64,000 nt of DNA, taken from contig NC_073340.2 in the NCBI RefSeq assembly GCF_027580225.2, forward strand, positions 15,260,001 through 15,324,000, in the 5' to 3' direction. A program made the position numbers and the translations under genes. The notes beneath the pieces were generated by a model, which did not search any database, was not told the origin of the DNA, and worked only from the letters and a program-made list of their open reading frames with translations. Position 1 is the stretch's first letter, and each line of letters starts with the position of its first letter. This DNA is from Misgurnus anguillicaudatus (taxonomy: Eukaryota; Chordata; Actinopteri; Cypriniformes; Cobitidae). Shown piece after piece: positions 44,033 to 55,505 of this stretch.

Positions 44033-44481
44033 AGCCCGATTTATAGTCGTGCGTAAGTTCTACCCGTAGCCTGTGCGTAGCTCTGCGTAGCCTGACGCGC
44101 ACCTCGCAAAAATTTTAACAGCGTGTCAGTTCTACGCGGACCGCAAGCGCTGTGATTGGTCCACCAGAACCCCTCCCGTCAGGTAAAAAAACTGCGTCAT
44201 AGGTATTTCCGTTTGTTTACATCCATCATTGCTGGTCTTCTCAAATCATACACAATAAGTTGCTGTTTCTTCTTCGTTTGTGGGTTAACTTGCCAAGCTT
44301 CTTTTTCTCTGACGGTCGCGCTGCTACTGTGGTTACACACGTGGATACTGCCTACCAGCGGTTTGCGCGTGTGTTTGCACGTCGACGCGGAGGACGACGC
44401 AAAAGTATAAATGAAAACCGACGCGGAACCTACGCCGCCGCGGCTACGCCGTAGGACCTACGCACAACTATAACGAGCCCT
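44033..44481. mobile_element. Harbinger- or ISL2EU-like MITE
   Basis: Ends CCCGATTTATAGTCGTGCGTA / inverse of GCTCGTTATAGTTGTGCGTA, then inverted GTCCTACGGCGTAG-like blocks, bordered by TTA (44030-44032, 44482-44484). It is GC-rich in an AT-rich setting and contains a basic segment (RFARVFARRRGGRRK) in one frame that might be transposase debris. Confidence 0.65.
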
Positions 44482-44484
44482 TTA

Positions 44485-45885
44485 GACTAAAGCATCTCTG
44501 TTTTTTTTGTTCACCAATCTAGTGGATTGTCATAAATGAATAAAAAATTTATAAATAAGTAAACTATTGCCCCGCCCCTGATACTATTGTGTCGCAATCT
44601 CACAGGTTGATGATGACACGATCTCACTATGGGGCCTATCGCCCAACATAGTCAACATCCGAACTATACTCAACATATTTCAGTATTTAAATAAACGTTT
44701 TCAAATACATAGTACAAATGATGTTTATGCTCATAACATCTGACTCCCATTATATACAGGACATTCACAAATTCAATATAGATAAAGAAAAGTAGCTGAT
44801 CTACCATTGCAAACAAAATTTAGAACAAAAAACACAGAACAGGAATCAAACATTATGGAGAATACCCTCTCTCTCCCTCAAAGATTAGTAGAATATTTTC
44901 AGACTTTATCATTTACACTTATTGTTATTGGGCTATTATTATTAATATTTTAGGGCTGTGACTCCTGCGGAAGTTAATAGAAATCGCATGGAGGCTCCTG
45001 CAAAAGCATGAGCGATTAAATACTGCGATAGTGCGAGCAGGGACGAAAAATGTTGTTTTGGAGGCTGAAGAGAGTAAGGGCGATTAAAGTGATGCTGGAG
45101 GGTGTGGGAAATGAAATTATTTTCCAGGTTGATATGAGCGCAGGAGCTCGTCATGTGGAGAAAATTATTCCAGGAATGGGTGGGGCCAAATGCCGGAAGA
45201 AATGTTGCTGGGCACAGAGACTGCTGCTTGCATATATGCTTTTAATGACGATTGATAGAACTAAATGTTTAGGCTCCTCCCAAAGCTACATTTAAAACTT
45301 CATTTTCAATGTTATATTTAAAGGCATGTTTTAAGCATGTAAAAGCACAGTGGGTCGTATGATAAATGCTTCAAGCTAATTAAGTAGAACTGAAAGTTTC
45401 ATAGTATAATTATTTTTGAGTATATGATTGATTTATTAGTATCATTCCAAAATGGCTTTTGGAGTTTTAAAAACATGTATTATAGCAGATGGAGAGTTAC
45501 GGGTCACAGCATGCTGTCTGCATATTCTAGATATAAAATTCATGTACAATCTTACTAATGAAATATGAGTCACAATGAGTAATTATTTTAGCCCTGAAAT
45601 AAAACACTTTCCACTAGACCAACTTGTCATGACGGTATGCCGTCCATTTATCGATTTATTTATCCTAAAAGTGACAACTGAAGTAAAATTAAATATTTTG
45701 AATATCTGAGTACTTTTTATTTGTCAACTTGAATTGAATGACTGTCCTACCAAATCACTATGTATTGATAGATCTATATGTCCAAAACTCAAGGGGCTAT
45801 TGGAATGTAAAATGTTTTTTGAACATTTCTAATCTTGACCTGTAAAATGATCACATTCTGATCTCTTGATAGTGTTGATATTTTT
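44485..45885. other. Unassigned stretch
   Basis: Two short frames at 44942-45295 without motifs. Otherwise AT-rich sequence with no recognised element. Confidence 0.45.
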
Positions 45886-45889
45886 TTAA

Positions 45890-47719
45890 AGGGACATTTC
45901 ATCAGTAGAAACATTAATCTTTATTGAAAGTGGGTTATATTTGTAGTCGAAATTAGGGCTGCATGATTTGGGTATTTTTTCCCATTGCGGTTATTGATGC
46001 TAATATTGTGATGTGCTGTTGTGATTATAATAAATGGTATCATGACTCAACTTGATGGGTTTTAAGGAAAATCCACACACAGTTTAGTAATAATACTAAA
46101 ATGTGTATTTGTAAAACTAGAAATGTTTTCGTATTGCCACGTGATGTAGCAACTGCTCAGTGTCAGTAATCCTAAATCCAAAACACCGCCATACAACAGA
46201 CGTAGAGTTTTTTTAGCTACCAGATCATTGTCAATCTCCTCTGCATTCATCTTCGCTCTGGTATTTCTGCGCTGCGCACACACAAGTGACGACGCACGCC
46301 ACACACGTGCATGCCACACGTGCACTGCCTTTATTGTTCCTTTTTCTTTATTTTTTTAAACAGCAAGGAAAATCATCAAACTGTTATCACAAAGTTTGTG
46401 TTAACAAGTCCACACATTTATTTATTTAATATAATTGCAACATTTTGCTGTCATATAATCGCACAGGCTGACATCGCGATTGCGATGCGATTAATTGTGC
46501 AGCACTAGTCGAAATGTAACATAAATTTAGAATTTTGTGCCTATTTGACCGAGAAAAGAACGTGACTTTAGGGCACATTTGTATGGAAAACTACAACTCC
46601 CACAATGCACCACAATGCACAGCTCTGCAAGCCACTCCCATTAATTGGAACAATGCTCAGAAATGCTATTGTGTACATAAATGCCACGTTAGTATAACAA
46701 AGAAAATAGAAACACTCACTTTATAGTCAGACGTCCGTTTATCCCTGCAGGCTTTGGTTGTCGCTTCCAGTTAAGGATTTTAAAATATGTATCCAGGACA
46801 TCGCTGTCCATATACGGTACAAAGCTTAGGTAGGAGCAAGCTTCATTCCGTTTCTGATTTATTTTTGAGAGTGCTTGGCAAACGTGTATATTCCCAAGAA
46901 AGAAAATGCTGCATCCTGCACAAAAACGCGTCCACCGCACAATTTGTATAATCCATAGACGCACTGGCTCAGCGCTTGTGCTCGTAAGCCGAAACACGTC
47001 TGTGAAATAAACACGTGCAAAGTACCTCTTCTTGCCCGGGACCATTTACCAAACAAATGTCCATATTTGAAGCGGAAATGTTATACAGAAAGCACACAGC
47101 GAGAGTACAGCCACTACTAGTCCGTCCAAGCTCAAGCCAGTCCGGGCTTCTCTATGCAGCCAAAGCCCAGGCTCCGGCCTACTCCTCAGGCTTCTGTTCC
47201 TCCATCTGCCTCAGCTCTTTGCTGTATTGTGGCTCATAAATGTGCAACGAACAGCAGATTAGTGCATCACGCTTGCGAAATCACCCTCTTCCATATCATA
47301 TCGATTACCTTTCGCTATTATTGTAACATGAAGTCTGGCTTCCTCCACAATGTCTGTTAGCTTAGCTTAGCATAAAGATGGCGGCTGATCGTTTTTTTTC
47401 GTTTGTGTTCGTATATTTTTGTAAGTCCCACTCACTGATCTGTAATAGGTCTGTAGCGTGAGTGGGTCCCACCCATAGCCCCCACCTTGGAAAAATGAGG
47501 AATGAGTGTTTGCAGTTTTTCACCTTCGATAAAGATACAGCAGTTTCTTCTTTCAATTACGCAAAATGATGATTTTTACATCATTGAAAGAAGAAAGTGC
47601 AAAACTGAAATCTATTTCTCCCGTCTCAGGGGAAACTGAGGGAATGATGCATGACCATTCAAAAACATGACTGGGCTTCTAATGATACAAAGCTTAATGC
47701 AAATCAGTGAAGTGTCCCT
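45890..47719. mobile_element. TTAA-flanked DNA element with nested hAT
   Basis: TTAA 45886-45889 and 47720-47723 (TTAA at 47720). Ends AGGGACATTTCA / inverse AGGGACACTTCA. Contains a nested hAT (45954-46507), inverted arms near the right end (TTTCTTCTTTCAATTACGC / TTGAAAGAAGAAAG) and a perfect YY1-type AAGATGGCGGC at 47375-47385. The minus-strand 109-codon frame 46716-47045 and nearby plus frames show no transposase motif. Confidence 0.8.
45954..46507. mobile_element. hAT element nested in the TTAA element
   Basis: Ends TAGGGCTGCATGATT / AATTGTGCAGCACTA and an exact 8-bp duplication GTCGAAAT (45946-45953, 46508-46515). Near the ends lie ATCGCGATTGCGATG-type repeats. Non-coding. Confidence 0.95.
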
Positions 47720-47884
47720 TTAAGGGTTTAAAAATAGTTTTTCCTTCTTTACTGTAAATTCGATTTTTTTATCTTTAATATAGTTTTCAGGAAAAAACAC
47801 TCATTTTATTCTTTATTTTACTCTGCAACACTCCACATATAAAACAGAAGCCAACTAACTGAAAGTACTCTGCACATGTGTTGT

Positions 47885-48236
47885 AGTCGAGACCACCTAA
47901 ACCGAGACCAAGCCCAGAGGGTGTCGAGACCAAGACAAGACTGAGACCATTTGTATTAATTTTGTTGACAGATTTCTTTCAGACTATCCCCAATTAATTT
48001 CTTACTGGCCCAACAGTAACAAAAGAAATCAAATCAGAAATAAATCAATGATTTCTTTTAAAGCCACAAGTTTTTATCCAATCACATTAATGATGTTAAC
48101 ACATAAATCAGACGATGCACCAAACATTTTATGTAATACCTGCAGTTTTGAAATAAAATCCCAAGACCACTAGATCTGAGACCAAGACCAAAGACAGTTG
48201 AGACCGAACAGTCCCGAGACCAAGAATGATCTTAAA
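47885..48236. mobile_element. GAGACCAAGACC-repeat DNA element
   Basis: Repeated CGAGACCA/TGAGACCAAGACC units at both ends around an AT-rich centre; a hAT-like cyprinid repeat by recollection. No target duplication found. Confidence 0.5.
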
Positions 48237-48710
48237 AACTGCAACATACCCTGCACGTCAAAAAAAAAAAATGACGTTGAAGTGTGGATACCCTGTGTGT
48301 TAAAAAGTGGGTATGCCGAAGAATTTAATATTTTTTTAAACAAAATGATGCCCATATTTGGAATACAAAGAGTATAATCCTTTGTCTTGAAACACAATAT
48401 GCAAAAAGAGTAAAACAGAGACCCTCATGTTTTGAAGAGCAGAACTGTATTCAGCACACGACAATCAACAGGAGAGAAGTATACGGCGCACGTAATGACA
48501 GTGTAACATTTCTCTCGAACTGTAGCCGGTCTCCGAAGCCCACAGCCCCTTATAAATTCAAATCATTCCCGTACGGCCTTTCAGAAAACATCACTCGCTG
48601 CCGCCCCTCTCACAAACCGCCACCGCTGGCAGGCATCAATCTTCCACTTCAAATAGCTCTCGCTGTCAGTTGCAGAAACCCATCCTGTCCAGCAATAACA
48701 CAAAGACATC
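48237..48710. other. Unassigned stretch
   Basis: GTGGATACCCTG and AGTGGGTATGCCG near 48280-48315 echo the 4594-4729 MITE interior. Nothing else recognised. Confidence 0.4.
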
Positions 48711-48711
48711 G

Positions 48712-48925
48712 GTCCAGCTTAAACCTGCCACTACCATCCAAAACCAGCTAAGACCAGCCAACCAGTTTAGCCAAGCTTCCAAGCATGGGCTCCCAGTCTG
48801 ACCAGCTAAAATTGTCCAAAACCCTTTTAAAACCAGTCTTGCTTAAACAGCAAGAAGCAGGCTGGGGGACCAGCTTAAACCAGCCAACCAGCTAAGGCTG
48901 GTTAGAGCTGGTCTCTTTAGTAGGG
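48712..48925. repeat. CCAGCTTAAACCAGCC-type MITE
   Basis: Many ACCAGCTAA/GACCAGC units on both strands, ending GGTCTCTTTAGTAGGG; a dispersed cyprinid repeat. Ends not defined. Confidence 0.65.
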
Positions 48926-49750
48926 ATAACACAAGAAGTGTCTGATGTTTTTACTGTGTTCAATCATGTAAAGTTAACTGTTGGTCTATCTACACATGTA
49001 AAGCTTTTTATGTTTCATCACCAACACAACACTTTCTGTCTTTGCACCTTAAATTGAAATGTACACACCGAACACACCAAAAACCTATATCAGATGACAA
49101 CTAATATCTGCCCAATGGACACCATAAGCTTTATGTGTACCTACATATGCACAGGCAGCCAAAAGGATTGCCTTTGTGTGATAAATCATACATTTCCAAC
49201 AGTCAAGCAGTGTTACTGATCATAGAATGACTTGCAATGAAGAATCAACTGAAGCCAAGCATCTGATGATATTTGTGTGAGAAAGGGACAAATGCAGAGA
49301 GAGATAATTTTACACGTTTAGTTAAAATTGTATATACTTTCCTGTATGTAATATAAAACAGATCTAACTATTTAGCGTTCCCTCAATGTTATGATTATAT
49401 AATCAATATTATCCCAAGTTCATATTGAGAAAGTCCTACTTACACCCAACCACAGCATGCTGTACGCCCTCAGAGTTTTGTGTTTTAATGTTCATTATGT
49501 GTCACAATAAGTATGCCAGTAGTACATGCTGTCAATCATGACCAAAGTCATAAGACATATTGACATATGAGACACTTGATGTCACACAGCATGCCCTGGG
49601 TTTCCCCACATTGTGTCACATCGAACAATCTGTCAAGCTACAAGTGACAGAAAAATATCAAAACATAGCGTTTTCCTGCCAACATTTATGACCCATAGTG
49701 TGGCCTTTCTAATGAAACGTGGGTTAAATGTCCCGTCCCTTTGCTTTGGT
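48926..49750. other. Unassigned stretch
   Basis: Looks single-copy; no gene or repeat recognised. Confidence 0.45.
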
Positions 49751-49756
49751 TTGCAG

Positions 49757-49873
49757 GTGATCAGAGTGCCCTCTGCTGGCTGTGTCAGTTACTACATCAC
49801 CCGGAGGTCCATCAGTGGTTGTGTAAATTTCCATTGCACAAAGCCTCAGACTGCAACCAGAATGAGCTCATAG
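49757..49873 (+). other. Candidate exon
   Basis: A pyrimidine-rich acceptor CTTTGGTTTGCAG precedes 38 open codons (VIRVPSAGCVSYYITRR...) to a TAG at 49873. Another frame is also open for longer (ALCWLCQLLHHPEVHQWL). No family recognised. It overlaps a CTCF-like motif, so conservation there could be regulatory. Confidence 0.2.
49766..49779 (-). promoter_or_regulatory. CTCF-like motif
   Basis: The minus strand reads CCAGCAGAGGGCAC, a full match to the CTCF core CCASYAGRKGGCRS. It sits outside any recognised transposon. Occupancy is inferred only. Confidence 0.5.
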
Positions 49874-50288
49874 TGGGCTGTGATGTTCAAAGTCTCTCCT
49901 CAGTTCTTTTAGCAGCATAAAAAATAATGACAGGCTGGGTCACAGACTTAACAAATGTAGATATTTATTCTGTACAAAGATGGCAAGTGGGTTGAGGGAA
50001 TATCAAGATTTAAAAATACTTAAAAAATCACACATAAAATCGTTTTAAAAAACAAACCATGTACAAAACATCTGGGTGATGTCCAAGGGTGTCATGCAGC
50101 ATTTTTTTTAAGGGGGCACACTAATTTGTGCATACACCGACAATAAAAGAAATATTATACTGTAGGTCGTTCACAGTCTTTTTCATGGCAATCCCACTTA
50201 CATTTCTAACAATCTGAGCCCCCCCCCTGCCTTATTTTGGTAAAAAACACCAAAATAAATGTGTTCATTACCTTTTATGTCAAATATA
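49874..50288. other. Unassigned stretch
   Basis: No gene or recognised repeat; a GGGGGCAC motif at 50113 recurs at 54461. Confidence 0.4.
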
Positions 50289-50290
50289 TA

Positions 50291-51209
50291 CAGTACTGTG
50301 CAAAAGTCTTTAGGCCACCATGCCAGAATTAGATTTGTTGTTTTTGCAATGTTATAGTGATGATCATATAGCTTATAATTGTTTCTCAGTCTCTTTAATA
50401 GAATACATCTAGAAAAATGTGTTTAGAGTATTAAAACTGTATAAAAATGCAAACTGATGCGTCAAGGTTTTAGGGTAAACTTCCACTTGACCAATAGCAG
50501 GAAACTGCAGGATCTCTTAAACCTAAATAAAATTAAATCCTAATTTCTAATTTTAAAGAAAGAGTCTTTTTACTTCATTCTGCTCAAAAACGCTCAAGAT
50601 GTGTTTAGTGCCAAGAGAGGTCACACTAAACACCGACGATGCCTAATGTTGCGTTCACACCAGCCGCGGTAGAGGTGTCAAGCGCAATTGATTTCAATGT
50701 TAAGTCAATGTAAAGACGCGTTGACGCGCGTCTGGAGGTCTAGATGTTACATACGTCTCGAACATAACATACTGTAGCATCTATGTTTGGGTAGATGCGA
50801 TTCCACCGTCTAGTTCAAGCGAGTTGAAAAATCTGAATTTTAGCGGAAAGTCAGGAGCTTGCTATAGTGACATGATTACATGAAGCGGGCAGAGTCGCAG
50901 AAGCCTCTCCCATGACGTGAATTTCCGCGTGAATGTCTCAATGACTAGAATTTCACGCGCGAGTACACCTAAAATGTTCAAGCTTCCAACTACGTGTGGT
51001 AGATGTGGATTTAACGCCTCAAACGCGGCTGGTGTGAACACACAATCAAGAAGACATTTAGTCCTGAAAATTATTTTTTTATTTTTTGTACATATTTCCT
51101 GTATTTTTTGTTTGTATCTTAATAAAATTGATTGAAAATAAATATGGACATTAAAACTTCTAAAACAACAAGTTTGGTAGTGGAGGCCTAAGACTTTTGC
51201 ACAGCACTG
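50291..51209. mobile_element. Tc1/mariner-like element with nested MITE
   Basis: Ends CAGTACTGTGCAAAAGTCTT / inverse CAGTGCTGTGCAAAAGTCTT, followed by AGGCC. The left border is TA. A transposase is not visible. A GC-rich MITE lies inside at 50649-51042. Confidence 0.8.
50649..51042. mobile_element. GCGTTCACACCAGCCGCG MITE
   Basis: Inverted ends TGCGTTCACACCAGCCGCG / CGCGGCTGGTGTGAACAC. GC-rich interior with GACGCG units. Nested in the Tc1-like element. Target duplication not resolved. Confidence 0.7.
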
Positions 51210-51308
51210 TTTATCAATCAGTTAAATAAGAATAAATTACATTTGTATCATATTTATATCTGAAATGGCATTTTTTTGTTTATTTACATTCTGTTTAATG
51301 ACTAGTAA

Positions 51309-51530
51309 GGATTAGTCAATTTTCTTAAAAGAAAAATCCAGATAATTTACTTACCACCATGTCATCCAAAATGTTGATGTCTTTCTTTGTTCAGTCGAGA
51401 AGAAATTATGTTTTTTTGAGGAAAACATTGCAGGATTTTTCTAATTTTAATGGATTTAATAAAGCCCAACATTTAATACTTAACTCAACACTTAACAGTT
51501 TTTTTCAATGGAGTTTTAAAGGACTATAAA
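51309..51530. mobile_element. TTAA element, GGATTAGTC family, second copy
   Basis: Matches 42213-42420 (GGATTAGTC, CCAGATAATTTAC, CACCATGTCATCCAAAATGT, GTTCAGTCGAGAAGAAATTA, CTCAACACTTAACAG). It lacks a clean TTAA at the left. Confidence 0.8.
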
Positions 51531-51534
51531 CAAT

Positions 51535-51835
51535 CCCAAAATTCACCTGGTCGGCGTCCACTTGCGCACAGTAACGGATCCGCAATGAAGGCGGATCGCG
51601 GACCCGCCGTGGCCTCGCGCTGCATCCGCTCCGCATCCGTGGCGCAAATTGATTCATATATCCGCAGCGGACCCGCAACTGAATCATTAAAAGTCTGATT
51701 CAAGCTCCGGGACGGATCCGCAACGGATCCAGACCGAGCTACTGACTTCGGAGCGGTTCCGTTACGGATCTGCCACGGAGCTTATTGCTATCAGGACCGG
51801 GTCCGTTTTGGACCCGTTTATCTCACTTTTAAATT
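51535..51835. repeat. GC-rich GGATCCG-type repeat
   Basis: Many CGGATCCGC / GGACCCG units on both strands in AT-rich DNA. Similar sequence recurs at 52925-53160. Possibly the two ends of one element with about 1.1 kb between. Confidence 0.45.
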
Positions 51836-52920
51836 CAAAATCCCTTCTGTTCTTGCTATAGGATAAAATAGGATGAATTAACTAAAGGATAAAACCAAAA
51901 CTATCACTAGGCCTGGCTACTGCAGCAATATAGAACCTTAAATCTGCATTGCCTTGTATTTTTAACCTAACAATATTGTAAATAGGCCTAACAGAAAAGT
52001 TTCACTAAAATATATCAATTTACTGTACAAAAGTAATTACTACTTAATGGAAAGATAAAATTGCCATTTACATTTATGGACAGTTATAGGTTATAGCATA
52101 TTATTTTTTTGTTAAAAATATTCTTTTTGTGGTTAAAATCTAATTTAGTGCTTTATAGGCCAGGTCAATGCAAACATAAAATACTTGATCTATTAGGCTA
52201 CAACTTCAATGAAATGCTGCACTATGCACAGCTAAAACATCTGACAATGAATATCTGGAGAAAGACAAGTTGTTCAACAAAAATGTTTTTATTATTTAAT
52301 CATTTCTCCCATTACACGTCTCCTCGTTTCGCGATCTGTTGCCAGGTTGAACACAGCAGCACCTGTAATCAAACAGACAAATGTTTATGGTATAGCATGC
52401 AAAGTCAAGTATGCTTATCGTAGTAATGCAGTGAAAGTACAGTTTTTTCTCTAATTTACTTGAGGAAATGTATCCTTAAAAATCACTTTAAAAGTACTAG
52501 TTACCCAAAACTGTAAATGAAATTCGTTACACACCTCTGGTTAAATCACCCTGTTAACAGACACTCAAAATAACAGATGAGAAGATTGTCTTTACCAACC
52601 ACACAGTCGCTCTGCCTCTGACTGACACCTGCATTCATTAAGTCACTGATTAGGTCACATGGCATCTTGCAGTCTGAACCGAGTCAAACAATTATTAAAT
52701 TGCCAAAGATTAATTTTCATTATAAAAAAGATGGCAGATACACTACACCAAAATTGCCAACATGTAAACTTAATAATGCACAGCTAGGGCTAAACCATTA
52801 TCCACGAGTGAACATGCTAAAGTTTTCCTAATATCAGCATCATTCCAATCATTAGTATACAGGATGATTAAAAAACAGTGTTTACTGCCACAATTATATC
52901 AATAAATCTATACTTACTCA
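51836..52920. other. Unassigned stretch
   Basis: AT-rich; a 104-codon frame at 52109-52423 shows no motif. Confidence 0.4.
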
Positions 52921-52924
52921 AAAG

Positions 52925-53160
52925 AGGGATCAGCTGAACCGTGTCCCAGCAAAGAAAGTCTCGATTGACAGGTGTGTATCGTTTAACCGTTAAGTAAAGG
53001 CGCGTCCGAAGATCCGACATGGGTCCGTTCAGGATTCGCTGTTTGACAGTAGAATTTACGGCGCGGACGGAGGCGGAGCTGATCCTCTGTGCGGCTCCAA
53101 AACAAATGTGACAGTCACGCGGGTTTGGTGACTTGAACGCGGATCCGCATAGGAGTCTCC
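52925..53160. repeat. GC-rich GGATCCG-type repeat, second part
   Basis: GCGGATCCGCATAGGAG, GGACGGAGGCGGAGC and GGTCCGTTCAGGATTCGC echo 51535-51835. The minus-strand frame here (52868-53236) is repeat-derived. Confidence 0.45.
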
Positions 53161-53169
53161 TGCTGTGTG

Positions 53170-53374
53170 GGATATAGCACCGATGAAGCACCAGTGAAGC
53201 ACCTGTGTAGAACCATATAGTGCTATGTAGAACCATATGTGGTGCTATGTGGCCCTTATATGGTTCTACACAGGTGCTTTACTGGTGCTATATGGCACTA
53301 AAAATTGTTCTTCTATGATTACAAGCAAAGAACCACTTTTGGTGCTATATAGCACCGTTTGTTTTTAGAGTGTA
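53170..53374. mobile_element. GTGCTATATAGCACC MITE
   Basis: Palindromic GGTGCTATATAGCACC and GGTTCTACAC/GTGTAGAACC units on both strands. The right end, inverted, reads ACACTCTAAAAACAAACGG, as in zebrafish copies I recall. Confidence 0.75.
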
Positions 53375-53529
53375 TGTGGCTGTAAGTGTGCGTGCAATTG
53401 TCTGTTGTGCTTATACGTATACACAGCGTATCGACTGAATCGCAATCACGTCGTCAAAACAAATCTGATTGGCTAATACACACTGAAATAAATTCAATCA
53501 TTTTAAAATTACTAAAATTATCCCTCTCT

Positions 53530-53656
53530 TCATCACACACCCCAAACATGACATACAAAATGTCTTGGCACAGAAACAAACAACAATCAGGGGATTGAAC
53601 CACCAACCTTCCGACTTGTAGACAACCTACATGAACCACTGAGCCACTGCCGCCCC
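53530..53656 (-). repeat. tRNA-derived SINE (minus strand)
   Basis: Minus strand: GGGGCGGCAGTGGCTCAGTGG (A box) and GGTTGGTGGTTCAATCCCC (B box) with correct spacing, then a CTGTGCCAAGACA segment typical of this teleost SINE class. Both RNA polymerase III boxes are well kept. Confidence 0.85.
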
Positions 53657-54848
53657 ATAAAATTTTTGCCATCTTTGGCCCACTTTCCCGCGCCCATGCA
53701 TATCATACATTTTTGTAGCTCCAGATATCCTGCTTTCCTAAAACGCTCTAATTTTGTATAAAGCTCTGTGTCCCTGATTGGCCAGCTAATCTGTACGTTG
53801 TGATTGGCCTGAATACCTCTGACATCAGCCCGAAATGTGACGCTCCTTACCATATTTGAAAGATTCGTTCACAATGCAATGCTAACAGGAGTTAACTTAC
53901 AGGCTGTGTAATACACTTTGTTTATTTTCAACTTTTTATTTTAACTGCAAATATTAAAACCTTAAAAAAAATTATAAAAAATTATTAGAGAAATGCATTT
54001 TTGCACTAAATTTATGTGATTCAGCGCCCCTGTGAACTCTAGCGTTGTACGAAGATGAATCTGGAAATCTACTGATGTAACATCGAGCCTGTGACATTTT
54101 GAACCATAAATTTTCTACACAGCAGAGGTTAACTGCACATTACCGTACTGGGATTTAAAAATGTTGTGAGAGTTTCTGACGACGTTTTAATTCTTCAGAT
54201 AGCACAATGTAGCAGCAAAGAGCCCACGAGGGCCCAACTGTCCTCAGATGACGTTTGTGATTGCGATGTTGCGTCTGCAGTGCCTGCCGCCTGAATAACG
54301 TATACTGTAGCAAAAATCAAAATGGCAAAAATGTCTGAAAAGGGATAAGAAAGCGCACAGACTGATAATATTGCATATTAAACAGAAAAACAGGTTAACA
54401 TGTTTGACGCTTCTTTGATTTGGAGGTTGTATGCAAAACCATTTGGTTAAAAAAACTGAGGGGGCACGTGCCTGTCTGAACAGACCTGAACTATCATTTG
54501 CTTTGGCACAAACACATATTGTCTATAAGAGATAATTATAGTTTACATTTGATTTGAAAGACATGTTTGTCTCCCTTGTCAATTGAGAATGGCAGCAGTA
54601 ACACATCAGATGATAGAATAACGCAACGTGTGGTCCACTGCACTTTGCATTTAAAAGAGACATCACAGCACATGTAAAATATTTTAGTTAGCGGCATCCT
54701 TGACAACCAAGTACCCAGCACCGAAGTGCAGCATTATAAATTGTGAGATTGTCATGACAGCATCCCATTGACGAGAAATACTCCAGCAGTTGAACTAGCC
54801 CGACTTGTGTTTTATGGTCTTTACTTTGACCGCAGCACTAGCCAATAG
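53657..54848. other. Unassigned stretch, partly repeat-like
   Basis: 53690-53870 (GATTGGCCAGCTAATC, GTGATTGGCC) looks like a cyprinid repeat. 54190-54300 is GC-richer and may be single-copy. No gene. Confidence 0.35.
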
Positions 54849-55052
54849 CTAACTGATGAAATAATCCAACATTGCTCTGGCAAAGCGATCTGGTCAGTCT
54901 GGTCATTGCTTCTGGCTATAGCCAGTGATGTATCGGGAGCTAAATTTATCCCTGAAGACCACAGGGAGCCCGCTTGGGTTCCAGGCTCTCGCCGGGGCGC
55001 CCACAGCCCACAGCACAACTATGATGAAGAGAGCGAGAAAGAGCCCTGTTAA
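54849..55052 (+). other. Unassigned 67-codon open frame, exon-like
   Basis: Open from after a TAG at 54846 to TAA 55050-55052. The second half (SGAKFIPEDHREPAWVPGSR, then HNYDEESEKEPC) has a coding-like composition and higher GC than the surroundings. The opposite strand is also open for 65 codons. No family recognised. Confidence 0.25.
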
Positions 55053-55316
55053 TACTGCATGAGGAAGAGTTTAAAAGAGAGAAGGAGAGAGAGTGAGGTG
55101 CTATAGCTTTGGTAAATTAGGTTTAACATGTCTCTTTGCTTTTCATCCCGCTTCACACAGCACACTTTAGGAGAAAGACAAATGAATCTCTTCCATGGGC
55201 TAGAGAAGACTATAAACCTCATGATCCTGGGGCCTTTATGCTGAGGTAAAATATACATCCAAAAAATGAATGCCATTAATCATTCCTGTCCTGTGTTTTA
55301 ATTCGTCAATATCACA

Positions 55317-55505
55317 CAGTTGACGATACCCATTTACTTCTGTTGTATTTGTTTTTTTTCTACTATGGAAGTCAATGGATCCAGCAACTGTGCGCTACCA
55401 TCCTTTATCAATATTTTGTGTTCAACATAATAAAGAAACTCCCACAGGATTAAAACAACATGCGGGTGAGTAAATGATGACAGAATTTCAATTTTTATCC
55501 CTTTC
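55317..55505. mobile_element. Right half of a TTAA element (AGTTCACCC family)
   Basis: CTATGGAAGTCAATGG, TGTGTTCAACATAATAAAG and GGGTGAGTAAATGATGACAG are the 3' blocks of the family whose left half lies at 34698. The terminal AACTATCCCTTTAA is degraded. Confidence 0.7.

Noticed and set aside
44156..44454. 84- and 64-codon frames with an Arg-rich segment
   Set aside because: Contained in a GC-rich MITE with inverted ends; at most transposase debris.
46716..47045. 109-codon minus-strand frame as a transposase
   Set aside because: No recognisable motif; it lies inside a TTAA element whose other parts are non-coding.
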